Source: Eudorina sp. 2006-703-Eu-15 (taxonomy: Eukaryota > Chlorophyta > Chlorophyceae > Chlamydomonadales > Volvocaceae). Taken from it: DNA of 64,000 bases. The stretch is taken from the NCBI GenBank assembly GCA_003117195.1, contig BDSI01000216.1, forward strand, positions 2,501-66,500, given 5' to 3'. The stretch's first letter is position 1. The number at the start of each line of letters is the position of its first letter. Made by a program: the position numbers and the translations under genes. The notes below the pieces were generated by a model. It was not told the DNA's origin. It did no database searches and was given only the letters and a program-made list of their open reading frames with translations. Of the stretch, positions 54,304 to 64,000 are shown one piece after another.

Positions 54304-54361
54304 GGCTGGCGGGTTTGGTGGGCGGATGGATGGGCGGGCGGGGGTGCGGGTGGGTGCGCCG

Positions 54362-57138
54362 CTACTCGCCCTCGGGCTCGGGCGTGGGCGTGGACATGCC
54401 CGGCGGCGTCGCGACCGGCTCCGCGGGCAGGAACTGCGCGTTGGGCTGCACCTCCTTGCACTTCTCCACGATCAGCTGCCACTCCTTCTCGCTCAGCTGC
54501 GCGCGGAGGCGGGAGGAAGGCGGGCGGTCGGGCGGGTGGGAGGGTGCGCGGGTGGGTATATAGGACATTGGTAGACACATTCAGTCTGCGCTGCTTCTAG
54601 GTGGGTGGGAGGGTGAGCGGTTGAACCGTCGGGCCGTTGAGCCGTTGGGACGTTGGGCCCGTGAAGCGGGGAGGGCTTTGCCGCGAGCGGGCCGGACCAG
54701 GGGGGAAATCCAGGGAGGGTGGCTGCCGATGTCGATGTGCCGTACGTAGCGCAGTTCGGACTCCCCGGCATGCCACCCACCCGTTCGCGGGGTAACCCAC
54801 TACCTCCCACCCACCAAACCCACCAACCCAACTACCAACCCAACTACCAACCCACCCACCTGCACATACTCCTCGTCTTTGAAGTTCTCGGCCGTCAGCA
54901 GCACCGGGCCGTGTATGCTGTCCGGCTGAACCTCCGGCGGCTCGTCTGGGGGGTGGGGTGGGGTGTAGGAAATTGGGGATGGCGGGAGGATGGCGGGGGG
55001 ATGGCGGGGGAAAGCGGCGGGCGAGGGCGGGAGGGCATACAGGAAAATGGTAGACATATTTGGAGGGCGAGAGGGCGGGAGGGTGGGTGGGCGTGAGGGC
55101 GGGATCCCCGCGGATGAATCAGCCGCGGCGGAGGCGGGCAGGGGCGCAGATGGCTCGTGCGCCTGCATCGTCACCCAGTCCTGTCCTCACAAAACAAAGT
55201 TGCGTCGCACGCAGGGGCGTGCGGACGAGCACGAGCCGATCTGAGTTGCAGCTTGCGATCTGGGTTGCAGCTTGCGATCTGGGTTTTGTTTTGCGGAAGC
55301 CCTAGGAGTAGACTACGGCAGGGTGTCGCAGTGCAATGCGGTGCGAGGCGCAGCATCGGGCCCGCATGGCCCTGGTCAACGCCGTCGTTTGCGGGGCCCA
55401 CAGCCTTTGACCTGGCGCTGGCCGCCTCCGCGCGCGCACGACACCGCGCGGGACAAGTGGGTGGGTTGGGGGCCTGAAACACCCGGGCGTGTCACGGGAA
55501 CCGGGTCGATTCCGCCGTGCCTTACGCCGCCGCTGCCGGTTGTTTTTGGTGGGTTGCATTACGTTCCCACGCATCTCCCGAGTACAGCCCCACATTCTAC
55601 ACCCGCCCCATGCACGCATGCATGCAACCGTCATTTTGCCACATGACTGCTGTTGCATGCAGGCGTGCATGTGTGCGGGTGTCGATGTCGGGGTGTACCC
55701 GGGCATGACGCGCATGCCTGCATCGAGCTACCCCGCCTGGACGCCTTCCTACGTGCTGCTTGCCGCGGGGACTCTAGAGACAGACAGACTGACGCACGGC
55801 CCGGATTGCCGGCTGCGCACCAAGCCCACGCGAAACCCGGTCAACACACATAACCAATCAAATCATTCTGGTGAGTATACATTCTGGGGGTAACTGGTTT
55901 GGGTCGGGCGGGTTTCGCTCTAAACACACCACCAAATGCCGCCAGAAGCGCTGCCCCCTCTTGCCAAAACCCATCTTCTACGGCCAACGGCCTCCGCCCC
56001 GCGCCGAAACCAAACTTACTCGGCAGGTTCGCGATAAGCCACAGTTGCGTGGCGTTGGTGTTGTGGTCCATGCCGTGCTGCGAAGAGGCGGGGAGGGGCG
56101 GGCGGGGGTTTACGATTTAGGGTTTGTGGCAAATGGGCCGACCCTCATACAAACGGGTGTGAGAGGGGGGTATAGGAAATTGAGAGGGAGGAGACACGCA
56201 GCACTGGGCGACGCCATGGCATTGCGGCGCAAGTGCGGACGTGCATTACGGACGTGCCGTACAGCATGCATGCGCGGATACGGTGCGAGCCTGTTGACTG
56301 TACGACACGCAGGCAGTCGTATGGGGCCGCTGCGTGCCATGCATACGTGTGGCGGTTGGGGTTTGGGGTCGCTCACCTGTACGGCATCGAGGTCGATATA
56401 CATATGTACACTCCAGCCGAGGACTTTCTCGAACATGGGCCTGCAGGGTGGTTGTTGTTGGCGTTGTTTTTGTATTTTTCACCAAGCGGAAGGGTGACAG
56501 GGTCCAAGGGACTACTGACTGTATGTGGCAGCAGTTGCGAGGACAGCGCGGCGCCAGGGCCCGGCCGCATGACACTGGATTTGGACTCACAGGTGGAAGC
56601 AACGGACCCGCTCCGTCTCCGGTAGCTTTAGGATCTCGGCAACGCGGGCATGTACATCGGGAACGCTGCGCGTGAACGTCACCTGCGATCATGAAAAAGG
56701 ACGCAACACGTCAAAACGACACAATGCGATCAGATTGAGCATTTGTTCTGCGATGCGCAGTCCAGCGCTTCCGTGCGACCAAGAGTATCGCAACTACGCA
56801 AGCCTGCCGTCAGCAGCGTTCCGTGAACCGCGCATGATCAAAGCAGCAAATCGACATAGCAATATGAGTGTTGTTATTATGATTTATTAACTGGTGCTGA
56901 CAGAAATGCGCGTCGTGTTACGTGAAAGCGCGGAGGTGTGCCGGAACATGCGCGACGTGCTCGTCGGACAGGCGATGAAACACGCTGAGGCAGGCCTTAT
57001 AGAACATGCACGCATGTCTTCAAGCCAGGCCTTGAAACTTGCACCTGCCTTGTTGATTCCGCTTCCGGAGCTGTCCGGCTCAAGAATGAGGCAGTCACTC
57101 TCATTCTTGTACTCGACCTCCACCTCGGGATCGGCCAT
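54362..57138 (-). CDS. Multi-exon protein of unknown function
   Basis: I do not recognise the family. Minus-strand exons: 57138-56902 (ATG, MADPEVEVEYKNESDC), 56682-56591 (VTFTRSVPDVHARVAEILKL), 56440-56377 (PMFEKVLGWSVHMYIDLDAV), 56077-56020 (HGMDHNTNATQLWLIANLP), one exon starting about 55185 (DWVTMQAHEP...), 54945-54860 (GPVLLTAENFKDEEYVQ), 54496-54362 (LSEKEWQLIVEKCKEVQP... to TAG). The first four and the last two join in frame at consensus sites. The 3' border of the 55185 exon is unresolved, since no GT donor gives the needed phase. The product looks soluble and globular, about 280 aa, with an acidic Pro/Glu-rich C-terminus. Divergent from VPS22 with about 455 bp between starts. The donor of the first exon (GTCAGC) is the least certain of the resolved sites. 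Confidence 0.6.
54556..54600 (-). repeat. Intronic module A, sense orientation
   Basis: Plus strand: GTATATAGGACATTGGTAGA, then CACATTCAGTCTGCGCTGCT. It lies about 60 nt upstream (sense) of the acceptor of the terminal exon 54496-54362. Confidence 0.8.
55036..55064 (-). repeat. Intronic module A, sense orientation
   Basis: Plus strand: CATACAGGAAAATGGTAGAC then ATATTT. About 90 nt upstream (sense) of the exon 54945-54860; a core fragment (GTAGGAAATTGGGG) is also at 54964. Confidence 0.75.
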
Positions 57139-57266
57139 GATGTTCAGAGAACTCCTCGTCCGGGCAAATGTCGAAACCCGGACGGAGTTCCTGTATATAT
57201 GCTGTGTATTAAGGTCCTGTCAATTTCGGTACCTGATGTGATTATATAGATAGTACAGTTGAATAA

Positions 57267-57488
57267 TTAAACTTGCTGAAAATCCTTTCGAATATTGCAT
57301 AGGGATGCAGTGACGTAGAAGAAGGCTTTTTCCAGATCGGCATGCAGCTCCGAAGCCTCGGCACAAACTTTCTGCTTTTCCCTGCGTTGGATGCTGATGT
57401 ACGCATTGGTACCGACTAGCAGTGGCTGCGTTATAATGTTACCTAGAAAATGGTGAAACCCGTACAGCTCTGGTTCGCAGAGGAGCAC
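57267..57488 (-). CDS. Orphan exon-like fragment, unrecognised
   Basis: A minus-strand frame of 73 codons between the two divergent genes. Past a possible acceptor (TTTCTAG at about 57440) it reads GNIITQPLLVGTNAYISIQR, then a charged amphipathic stretch (CAEASELHADLEKAFFYVTA) ending at TAA. The composition is protein-like but codon use is AT-richer than in neighbouring genes. It could be a decayed exon or a small gene. No upstream partner is possible without overlapping VPS22. Confidence 0.25.
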   Translation of the reverse strand: MLLCEPELYGFHHFLGNIITQPLLVGTNAYISIQRREKQKVCAEASELHADLEKAFFYVTASLCNIRKDFQQV

Positions 57489-57592
57489 ACCTCATGCGTA
57501 CACCGTGCTTACCTGACGCACCCATTGAAGGTTTAAGCTTTTGTTTTTTACTGGAGTCAGTACACTCTTGACGGAAAGCATACGTTCTCGCG

Positions 57593-59261
57593 ATGCGCCG
57601 AGGCCCTGGAATTGCCGGGCTGCAGCATGCAGCCCGGACTAAGGTCAGTTTGAATGAGGCTATAGTACTTCACGCAACGTTGCCGTCAATTATTGACCAG
57701 CCTTCAGCTCCTCAGTTTCCGTACTAACCGCACCCTCACTCACAAGGCACGACGATGTGACCCCGCCAGGCAGACGGTTCGCTGCTCACCGCTCCAACTA
57801 CTCGTATCGTCCTGCTGCACGTGCACGGCACACATGCTCCCCAGTCGCCACCAATTTCCTGTGCTCCCACCACCACCACCACACCCCGTACACACACACG
57901 CATAAACCCGTCACCTCATACGACGTTTCTTTTTGTACCGCCCGGCAGCCCTGCCCCAACGCTTCTCCTTCCCTTCTCGCCAACCCGTTAAAGACAACGC
58001 CGTGGCAACCCCCCTGCCCGAAGCCCTGCCCCTGACTTCAACTCGTTCATGTTAAACCCTGCTGGATTGCGGCGCTCGGGCCCTCTGCTCCCGTCCTCCC
58101 TCCCTCCCGTGGCCCCTCCCCCCCCACACCCTTAGGAGCAATTCAAACTCACCGGCGAGGAGGTCAAGAAGAACTCGCTGCAGGTGACCGCGGGCCCTTG
58201 TCGGTATCGCCGCCCCACCCCTAACCACCGGTTCCCCAATCCATACCCCTAACCACCCCGACCTGCTCCGCGTCGTCCGTCAACACCTTCGCCCCGCAGT
58301 ACAATTATGTCTACCTACTTCCTATACCCTCCCCCACCCCCCGCTCCCACGGATGCGGGATGCCCCACGGGCCCTTTCGGGTGCCCAACCCACCCCCCAC
58401 CCACCCACCCACCCATGACCGGCGGGTGTGCCCGGCGGGTTCACTCCGGGCGTGTTTGAAGAGTTTCCCAACCGCCCCTGCATTCCTCACACGGCCCCGG
58501 CACTGCCGCTGGCGGAGGCGCCTGACGAGGGTTTGGGTCCGCCGGCAGCGGCTTTTGGGTCGCTGCTTCCTGGGGCCGGAGCAGGGGCAGGGAAGGCGGG
58601 GCGGCAGGGCGAGCGACGGGGCAGTCGCCGCTGGGGTTGTAATTAGGAAACCCACCTCCAGGAGCGACCCACGGACAAACCCAGTATGCTAACGTGAGCT
58701 CAGAGTGCCTCCGTGTCGGACGCGTCACTGCGGTACCTCACCGCCCAGTGCGGCTCTTGGGGGGTCCGCGTTGGGGATGGCTGGGATTGGGGGGATGGCT
58801 GGGATTGGGGCGATGCAGAGCTGGAGGGTGCGTGTGTGTGATCGGCCGCTAAGCTAAAGCCGCACTCCCGGGATGTCACCTCGGGCGCCTAAGGCCGTCA
58901 CGGCCGTGTGTTTGAATGACTGTCATTCAAACCCATCCGAACCAGACCGTGCGTGTACCTGCCCTCCCCTCCCCTGTCTACCAATTGCCTATTCCCTTGC
59001 CGTGCGCCTGCCAGGCCATGCACGACCAGCTGTCCGCCTTCCGCACCAACCTGGAGGACTTCGCCCGCAAGTACCGGGCCGACATCCGCCGCGACCCCGT
59101 GTTCCGGGCGCAGTTCCACATCATGTGCGCCAACATCGGGGTTGACCCGCTGGCATCAAACAAGGTCGGGGGGAAGCGGTGGGGTGGGGGTCGGGGTTTA
59201 AAAAGAAACAGCCCAGACACACCTAGCCCGGCGACACATACTGACCATGGGGTCGGGGTCA

Positions 59262-59323
<62 letters not shown>

Positions 59324-61942
59324 ATTTCGGGGCTCGGGGTCGGGATTTCGGGGCTGGGGTTGGTGGGGTCGGGGATGGTGGGGTTCGGGGTTGGTGGGAT
59401 CTAGGGTTTGGGATCGGTGGGGTCGGGTGTGTCACCAACTCACCCTCCATCTGCTATCTTCCCCGGCAACTCATCCCCCCGGACGCGTATTGACTCCTGT
59501 GCCACGTATCGGTTCCCCAATCCATACCCCCCGGACGCTCCTCGGGCCACGCGCGCTTTCGCCCTTTCTGCCTCCGTCCCTCATTGGAGGGATTCTTCAC
59601 CGGATCTTGGCTCTAGCAGAAGCGCAGGTTGAGTATGTCTACCAATTTCCTGTATCCCTCCCTCCCTACCTCCCTCCCCTCTTTGTGGCGCCGCAGAGTC
59701 TGTGGGCCTCGACGCTGGGCTTCGGCGACTACTACTACGAGTTGGGCGTGCAGGTGGGTGGGTGAATGGGGGTGTATGTGTGTTTCGCGAGAAACCCGCG
59801 CGACCCAAACCGATATGTGTTTGTGTGTGTTTGTGTGTGTTTTTCGAGGAGGGAGCATGGGGAGGCAAGGAGGGGGCAGGTGAGTTATCTTTACTTCTGT
59901 TGGTTGGGTTTGTTTGTGGAGGGCTGGTTAGGGATACGTCGGACGTCGAGCAGCTGCAGTGCTGCACCTATTCCTGGGCCCCACACACGCCAGCAGCTGC
60001 CTCCACAGCCGCAGCCCTGGCCGTCCGCCACCCCCGCACCCCACCCGCCCCACCCGCCCCGCCCCGCCCCGGCCCCAGGTTGTGGAGGCCTGTCTGGCCA
60101 CCCGGGCCCTCAACGGCGGCCTCATGGACCTGTCCTCGCTGCTCAAGTACGTCAACCGGCGGAGGGGCAGCCAGGGGGAGCCGGTCAGCGAGGATGACGT
60201 GGTGGGTGCGGGGGTGGGGGCGGGGGCGGGGGCGGGGGTGGAAAGCGGGGTGGTGGGTGGATATGGGGTATAGGAAACTGGTAGTTTGGGTTTGGTGTGG
60301 GTGTGGGGGGATGGGTTTGGGTGAAGTGGGGGGATGAGTGGATGTCGATGGGTAGTGGTGGATAAATTGAAAAAAGAAATTAACCCGAAGAACGAACCCA
60401 GGCTGGTGATGGGCTAAGAACAAGCCCGGCTGGTGATGGGCGGTGAGGTTGGGGGTGCAGGAAATTCGTAGGAAGTTGGTGGAATGGGTAGGAAAATGGT
60501 GGTGGGGTTGGAGGCCGTGTAGGGAGGTACAGGAAATGGGGTTTGGGGGTGGTTGTTGATGATGGGCGGTGATGGGTTCACCATTCCAGCTGGCGATTGG
60601 GGGAGGGGTGATGGAGGGGGTTTTGGTGGCCCTGGGGGCTGATACGTCCGGGCAGCTGTTGGGTGTAGGGAAGGGGTAGACAGGTTGCTGCAGCTGCGAT
60701 TGCGGTACTGCCGCAGCAACGGTCCGGCGACGAGCGGCCTGCACCAGGATCTACCCCACCCCAACCCCTCCCCTCCGACCCCCACCCCCAGGTCCGCGCC
60801 ATCGGCAAGCTTCGGGTGCTGGGCGGAGGATTCGATCTGGTGACAATCGGCGGGCGGCAGTACGTGCGATCAGTGCCGGGGGAGCTCAACCTGGACAAGA
60901 ACCGGGCGCTGGAGATGGCGCAGGTGCGGTAGAAGCTAACAAAGAAAAACAGAAAGGGGGGCCCGGCAAGGATGGATGGAGAGCCAGATCGAGGGGGTGG
61001 GGGGTATAGGAGATGGGGTGGGGGTATAGGAAATTGGTAGTCTGGGGATGCAAGGGGTGGGGTGGTGCCTCGGTTTGCGTGGCGCCGATGAGTGCGTGTG
61101 CGTGGGAGAGGAGGGCAGGGGCGGGCATGCGCCGCATGGGGTTGGCTTGGGTCGCAGGTCGTGGAGCGGCCGCCCATTGAGCGCGCCGCGTTGCCCCTCC
61201 CCCCTTCCCCCCGGTGTGCGGTCCTGCCTCCCTGCCTTGCTGCGTGCCTCCCTCCCTGCCAGCCAGCCTGCCTGCCTCCCAACCTGCCTGCCTCCCTTCT
61301 GCCGGCCTGCCTGCCGGCCCATGCTTGGGTCGCCCTGTCGCGCGCCAGGCCAAGGGCTTCACCTCGGTTTCGGAGCTGGTCAAGGTGGCGGGGTGGACAG
61401 CGGGGAGAGCGGACGACACGTTGCAGGTACGGCCGGGGGCGCGGGGGGCACGGGGGGCAACACAGATCGCGTGGTTTTGGCCCGGGCTAGGCTGCAGATT
61501 GGGGAGGCGTGATGCTGCCGGGGCGGCCAATTCGGGAAGGAATGCTGGGAAGCTGTGGCGTTGCTAGCCCGGAGGCTGGCTGGGGACTGGCTGGGGACTG
61601 GCTGGCTGCAGTCGGGTGGAGGTAGGGGGAGAACATACACAGCGGGGGAGGTGTGTTGATTTGGGGGGGTTAAATTGAAAAAAGCGGGGGGAGGGTGACA
61701 AACTGGGGGGTGGGCGGGTTTGATCGTTTTCCTGTGGTCCGTGTCAGTGAGTGTGGGGCAGGAAATCGAGAGGCCGTTGATAAGATATGCGATCTCATGT
61801 GTTGACCGGGTGCCCTGGCTGATACCCCGCCATGTAGGCCCTGACGCGGGAGGGGATCGCCTGGGTGGACGACGGCGCGCCGGACGGTCTGCGCCTGTAC
61901 TGGTTTCCATGCCTGGGCGGCGGCGTGGACCAGGCGGCGTGA
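57593..61942 (+). CDS. VPS22: ESCRT-II subunit VPS22/SNF8, 8 exons
   Basis: Winged-helix core subunit of ESCRT-II, which sorts ubiquitinated cargo at endosomes. Exons 57593-57643, 58136-58183, 59015-59164, 59697-59753, 60079-60201, 60792-60923, 61349-61426 and 61838-61942. All are phase 0, sum 744 nt, 247 aa; family members are about 250 aa. The N-terminus MRRGPGIAGLQ and EQFKLTGEEVKKNSLQ lead into a helical region (FRTNLEDFARKYRADIRRDP). IGVDPLASNK, LGFGDYYYELGVQ, NGGLMDLSSLLKYVNRR, AIGKLRVLGGGFDL and SVPGELNLDK follow, and the last exon has EGIAWVDDG and YWFP. Start ATG at 57593 gives the canonical N-terminus. TGTAA at 62465 is a likely poly(A) signal. Its introns carry several module A copies. 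Confidence 0.95.
58293..58336 (+). repeat. Intronic module A, sense, VPS22 intron 2
   Basis: Plus strand: CGCAGTACAATTATGTCTAC then CTACTTCCTATACCC, mid-intron. Confidence 0.8.
58973..58997 (+). repeat. Intronic module A core, sense, VPS22 intron 2
   Basis: CTGTCTACCAATTGCCTATT ends about 20 nt before the acceptor at 59014. The left half is missing. Confidence 0.75.
59243..59325. repeat. (GGGGTC)n array in VPS22 intron 3
   Basis: About 13 GGGGTC units followed by two GGGATTTCGGGGCT units. Confidence 0.92.
59610..59660 (+). repeat. Intronic module A, sense, VPS22 intron 3
   Basis: GCTCTAGCAGAAGCGCAGGT, then TGAGTATGTCTACCAATTTC and CTGTATCCC, about 40-85 nt upstream of the acceptor at 59696. 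Nearly full length. Confidence 0.88.
61014..61038 (-). repeat. Intronic module A core, antisense, VPS22 intron 6
   Basis: Plus strand: GGTATAGGAAATTGGTAGTC; a partial repeat GGTATAGGAGATGGGG precedes it at about 60999. Similar antisense fragments are at 60265, 60456 and 60527 in intron 5. Confidence 0.7.
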
Positions 61943-62934
61943 TGAAGGGGGACGGCTTCGCCGGGGCAATGCGTCGAGAGGGCGAACCGGGGCGGAAGCA
62001 AATTGAATTTGAAAAGAGGAAGGACAGATCCGTTATGGGTTGGTGAGATTTTGTGGGCAGGATGAGCAATGGCTTAAGGCCAGCCGTTGATTTTGAGAAG
62101 TGTGAAGGCAGAAGCGCACCTGCCACGGCCGTATGTTATCGCGGCGTCGTTGCAGTTGGTTGTCGGTTTCTGCTGAGTAGTCCGTAGATTCATAATATTT
62201 TTTTCGGACTGAGACCGAGGTTTACGTTTGCACTATTCCTTTTTAACATTGTGACGTGTGCTTAATTTTGTTCGATCTAGGGATTTTAACTACAAGGTGG
62301 TTTGGATATAACTCTCGAGGCTATCTGGTGTTTATTGATATGGGCCGCGCCAAAAGAACGAACTCAATGCCTTATGAAGCAAAATGAATGTTATATTCTT
62401 CAACAAATGTTCATTACAATTGACGTGAAGAATGTGACCGACCTGTGGACACTCTTGGAACTTGTGTAACTTCTGCACTCTCCAGTCTATTGAGTGATTG
62501 GCATGTCCAAGATATACGTCTTAAACGACATGCGACAGCATGTCCTGCTCTTGGCGTGGTTGGTGTGCGTGTGTGACATAAGGGTGAGTCGAGGCGACAA
62601 AAATATCCCCCCCGACTCTTAATCCTATGGACTCCTGAGTAGCAACCGATTGGGTTTGGGCTGTCACGTTCGGTCAACGGGTCGATTGCGCACTCAACTT
62701 GACGCACTCAATCGGTCGCAGGTTGCGAGCGGCTCCAAGCCCAGGCCATGGTGCCTGGATGGTTCCGGTAAGCAAAACGCGCTCGCTCACACAGTCAAAA
62801 AGCGCACAAGGGTTGCCAGGACGATTGTTTCGTACAGGCAGCTCCACAGGCAACCCACATCACTGCCGTACCTGACATACGCTTGACGCCTTGACCCCTT
62901 CTGCCGCCGCCCGTCCCCGTCTTCCCCCGCCCAG
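61943..62934. other. Intergenic stretch VPS22 / Kelch gene
   Basis: 3' UTR of VPS22 with TGTAA at 62465-62469. An AT-rich part (about 62180-62420) is the least GC-rich of this end of the window. No gene recognised, though a 5' exon of the Kelch gene could lie here. Confidence 0.45.
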
Positions 62935-64000
62935 TCCTGTGCCGCGGCTCCATGCCGCCCACGGAGCGCTTCGGCCACACCATCACTCTGCTGCCTGCCA
63001 ATAAAAACGACACGCGGGAGCTGCAGGCGCGTGCGGGGGGCGCCGCCCCCATCGATTATAGGGTTCTCTCCGCCGCTGGATTCCTGAACCTGGATTCTCC
63101 TCATCCCAGCCACAACACCGTAACTAGAGCTGCAGCTGTGCACATGCTCGGGGGCCTACACCTGTCGTGGTCTGTCGCACCCCACCGGCGGCCCGCACGG
63201 GATTGCTGCGCCGGCCTCGCCACCCCATCACCACACGGCGGATTCCTGCCGAGACACACGCGGAGGGGGCGGAAAAGGGGGGAACAGCCCGCCGCACCCG
63301 TCCGCTCGTGGCGCTGGTGGCCATGCTGGAAGTGGTTCCTTGGCGCCGTGCCACTGATCCCTGGAGCTTTGCCACTTGTGCTGAATAACCCTGGAGCTAT
63401 GCCACTTGTGATGATGATAACACGCCTGCATTGACACTGACACTGATAGACACGGGCGAACTGGCCCCAGCAACAGCTCTAGCTCTAGCACTAGCACTAG
63501 CTCCCAGCAACAGCACCAGCTCGCGGTGGCTGCTGGCTGCCGTCTGCCGGCTCTGGGTACCAGACACGGGCCCCGTCATCCCTAGCTTTCCCGCCCCTTT
63601 ACTATGGCGGCAGCGCATCTTCAATACGTCTACCAATTTCCTGTATCTCCATCCCCCTTTTGTCGTTTAAGACAGCGAGCCTGCAAACCGTACCTGCACC
63701 CAACCCGTTGACCCCCACTCCCCCATCCAGGCGGTGATCATGGGCGGGCAGCGGTCGCTGTACGGCAGCAGTGTGCTGCCGCTGACCTCCCTGGAGGTGG
63801 TCAACCTGGTGGGTGAGGGAGGAGGGAGCGGGGGCAAAGGGGGGCAAAGGGGGCTCCAGCAGACGGGGGGGTGGGGGCCGGGGGGTCGAGGACGGACGGC
63901 GCAGGCGGGTGCGAACGTGCGATGGCCGCCGGTTGCTGTGGCCTACGGAACACGGCCGGGAAGGGACGGGACCCGACCGCGGTCGGGTTGCAGCCACAGC
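62935..64000 (+). CDS. Kelch-repeat protein, partial (runs off the window)
   Basis: Two exon segments resemble consecutive Kelch strands. After the acceptor at 62934 the frame reads GSMPPTERFGHTITLLP, the usual P-x-x-R-x-G-H-T/S opening. The exon 63731-63808 reads AVIMGGQRSLYGSSVLPLTSLEVVNL in two strands, with the Kelch Gly-Gly, followed by donor GTGGGT. The join between them is uncertain; a phase-0 donor at 63120 (GTAACT) would keep the frame but adds about 45 extra residues. The in-frame ATG at 62952 may be an internal Met, since upstream exons are not seen. Kelch propellers bind partner proteins; no other domain is visible here. Confidence 0.5.
63603..63650 (+). repeat. Intronic module A, sense, Kelch-gene intron
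   Basis: GGCGGCAGCGCATCTTCAAT then ACGTCTACCAATTTCCTGTA, about 85-125 nt upstream of the acceptor at 63730. Confidence 0.85.
63653..63685 (-). repeat. Dispersed module B, copy 4, fused to module A
   Basis: On the minus strand: GCTCGCTGTCTTAAACGACA then AAAGGGGGATGG. It directly adjoins the module A copy, so A and B may be two parts of one longer element. Confidence 0.7.

Larger units (their letters stand above)
47740..54361. other. Gene-poor interval, 6.6 kb
   Basis: 3' flank of the channel gene, then no domain-bearing or splice-supported frame on either strand. It contains scattered GTACGGCA words (about 48070, 49110-49155, 49415-49450), GACCCGTGGGTC-type palindromes (49240, 50097-50150), TTGG repeats (51029-51052) and several GT runs (for example 52047-52090). 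At 53616-53620 the minus strand reads TGTAA, a candidate poly(A) signal for the next gene. Confidence 0.5.

Noticed and set aside
1..64000. tRNA, rRNA, riboswitch or transposase/reverse-transcriptase coding regions
   Set aside because: Looked for on both strands by eye; nothing with convincing cloverleaf, rRNA core motifs, or RT/transposase residues was seen. A dedicated search (tRNAscan, Rfam, RepeatMasker) would be decisive.

Overview
The window is nuclear DNA of a volvocine-type green alga (Chlorophyceae). The evidence is GC-rich coding sequence, many GT-AG introns per gene (often longer than the exons), TGTAA as the apparent poly(A) signal, and gene families typical of Chlamydomonas/Volvox relatives: a gametolysin-type (peptidase M11) matrix metalloproteinase with a giant proline-rich region, and a secreted sulfotransferase-like protein. 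I could not assign a genus. No rRNA, tRNA, CRISPR array, plasmid feature or intact transposon coding region was recognised.

Layout, left to right. 1-360: a histidine-repeat reading frame, possibly the 3' end of a gene entering from the left. 620-6809 (minus): gametolysin/VMP-like metalloproteinase, 5' end unresolved. 6.8-9.96 kb: gene-poor. 9962-18828 (minus): complete 12-exon ABC-F ATPase (865 aa by my splice model). 20499-23698 (plus): 4-exon sulfotransferase-like gene (729 aa). 23.7-28.0 kb: no recognisable gene. 28021-29144 (plus): two-exon membrane-anchored or secreted protein of unrecognised family. 31185-34524 (plus): 8-exon isochorismatase-family hydrolase (203 aa). 35969-37743 (plus): 6-exon TMEM115/DUF1751 Golgi membrane protein (324 aa). 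38912-47739 (plus): 11-exon cyclic-nucleotide-binding voltage-gated channel (761 aa). 47.7-54.3 kb: gene-poor with short repeats. 54362-57138 (minus): multi-exon gene of unknown function. 57593-61942 (plus): 8-exon ESCRT-II subunit VPS22/SNF8 (247 aa), divergent from the previous gene. 62.9-64.0 kb (plus): start or middle of a Kelch-repeat gene that leaves the window.

All exon models were read by eye from splice sites. For six genes every exon phase closes to an uninterrupted frame (ABC-F, sulfotransferase, isochorismatase, TMEM115, channel, VPS22), which is strong internal support. The genes do not form a functional cluster. Several concern the secretory or endomembrane system and the extracellular matrix (metalloproteinase, sulfotransferase, TMEM115, VPS22); the others are housekeeping or signalling genes.

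The least expected signal lies in the introns. A short module, sense core GTCTACCAATTTCCTATA preceded by a stretch resembling GCTCTGGCAGCAGCGCAGT, recurs in introns of at least five unrelated genes, mostly in the sense orientation and about 20-150 nt upstream of the 3' splice site. Further dispersed short elements (a GCTGTCTTTATTGACAAAAA module, a 77-bp element shared by two genes, a GACCCATGGGTC palindrome) lie mainly in introns and intergenic DNA. Together they suggest small non-autonomous intron-associated or introner-like families.
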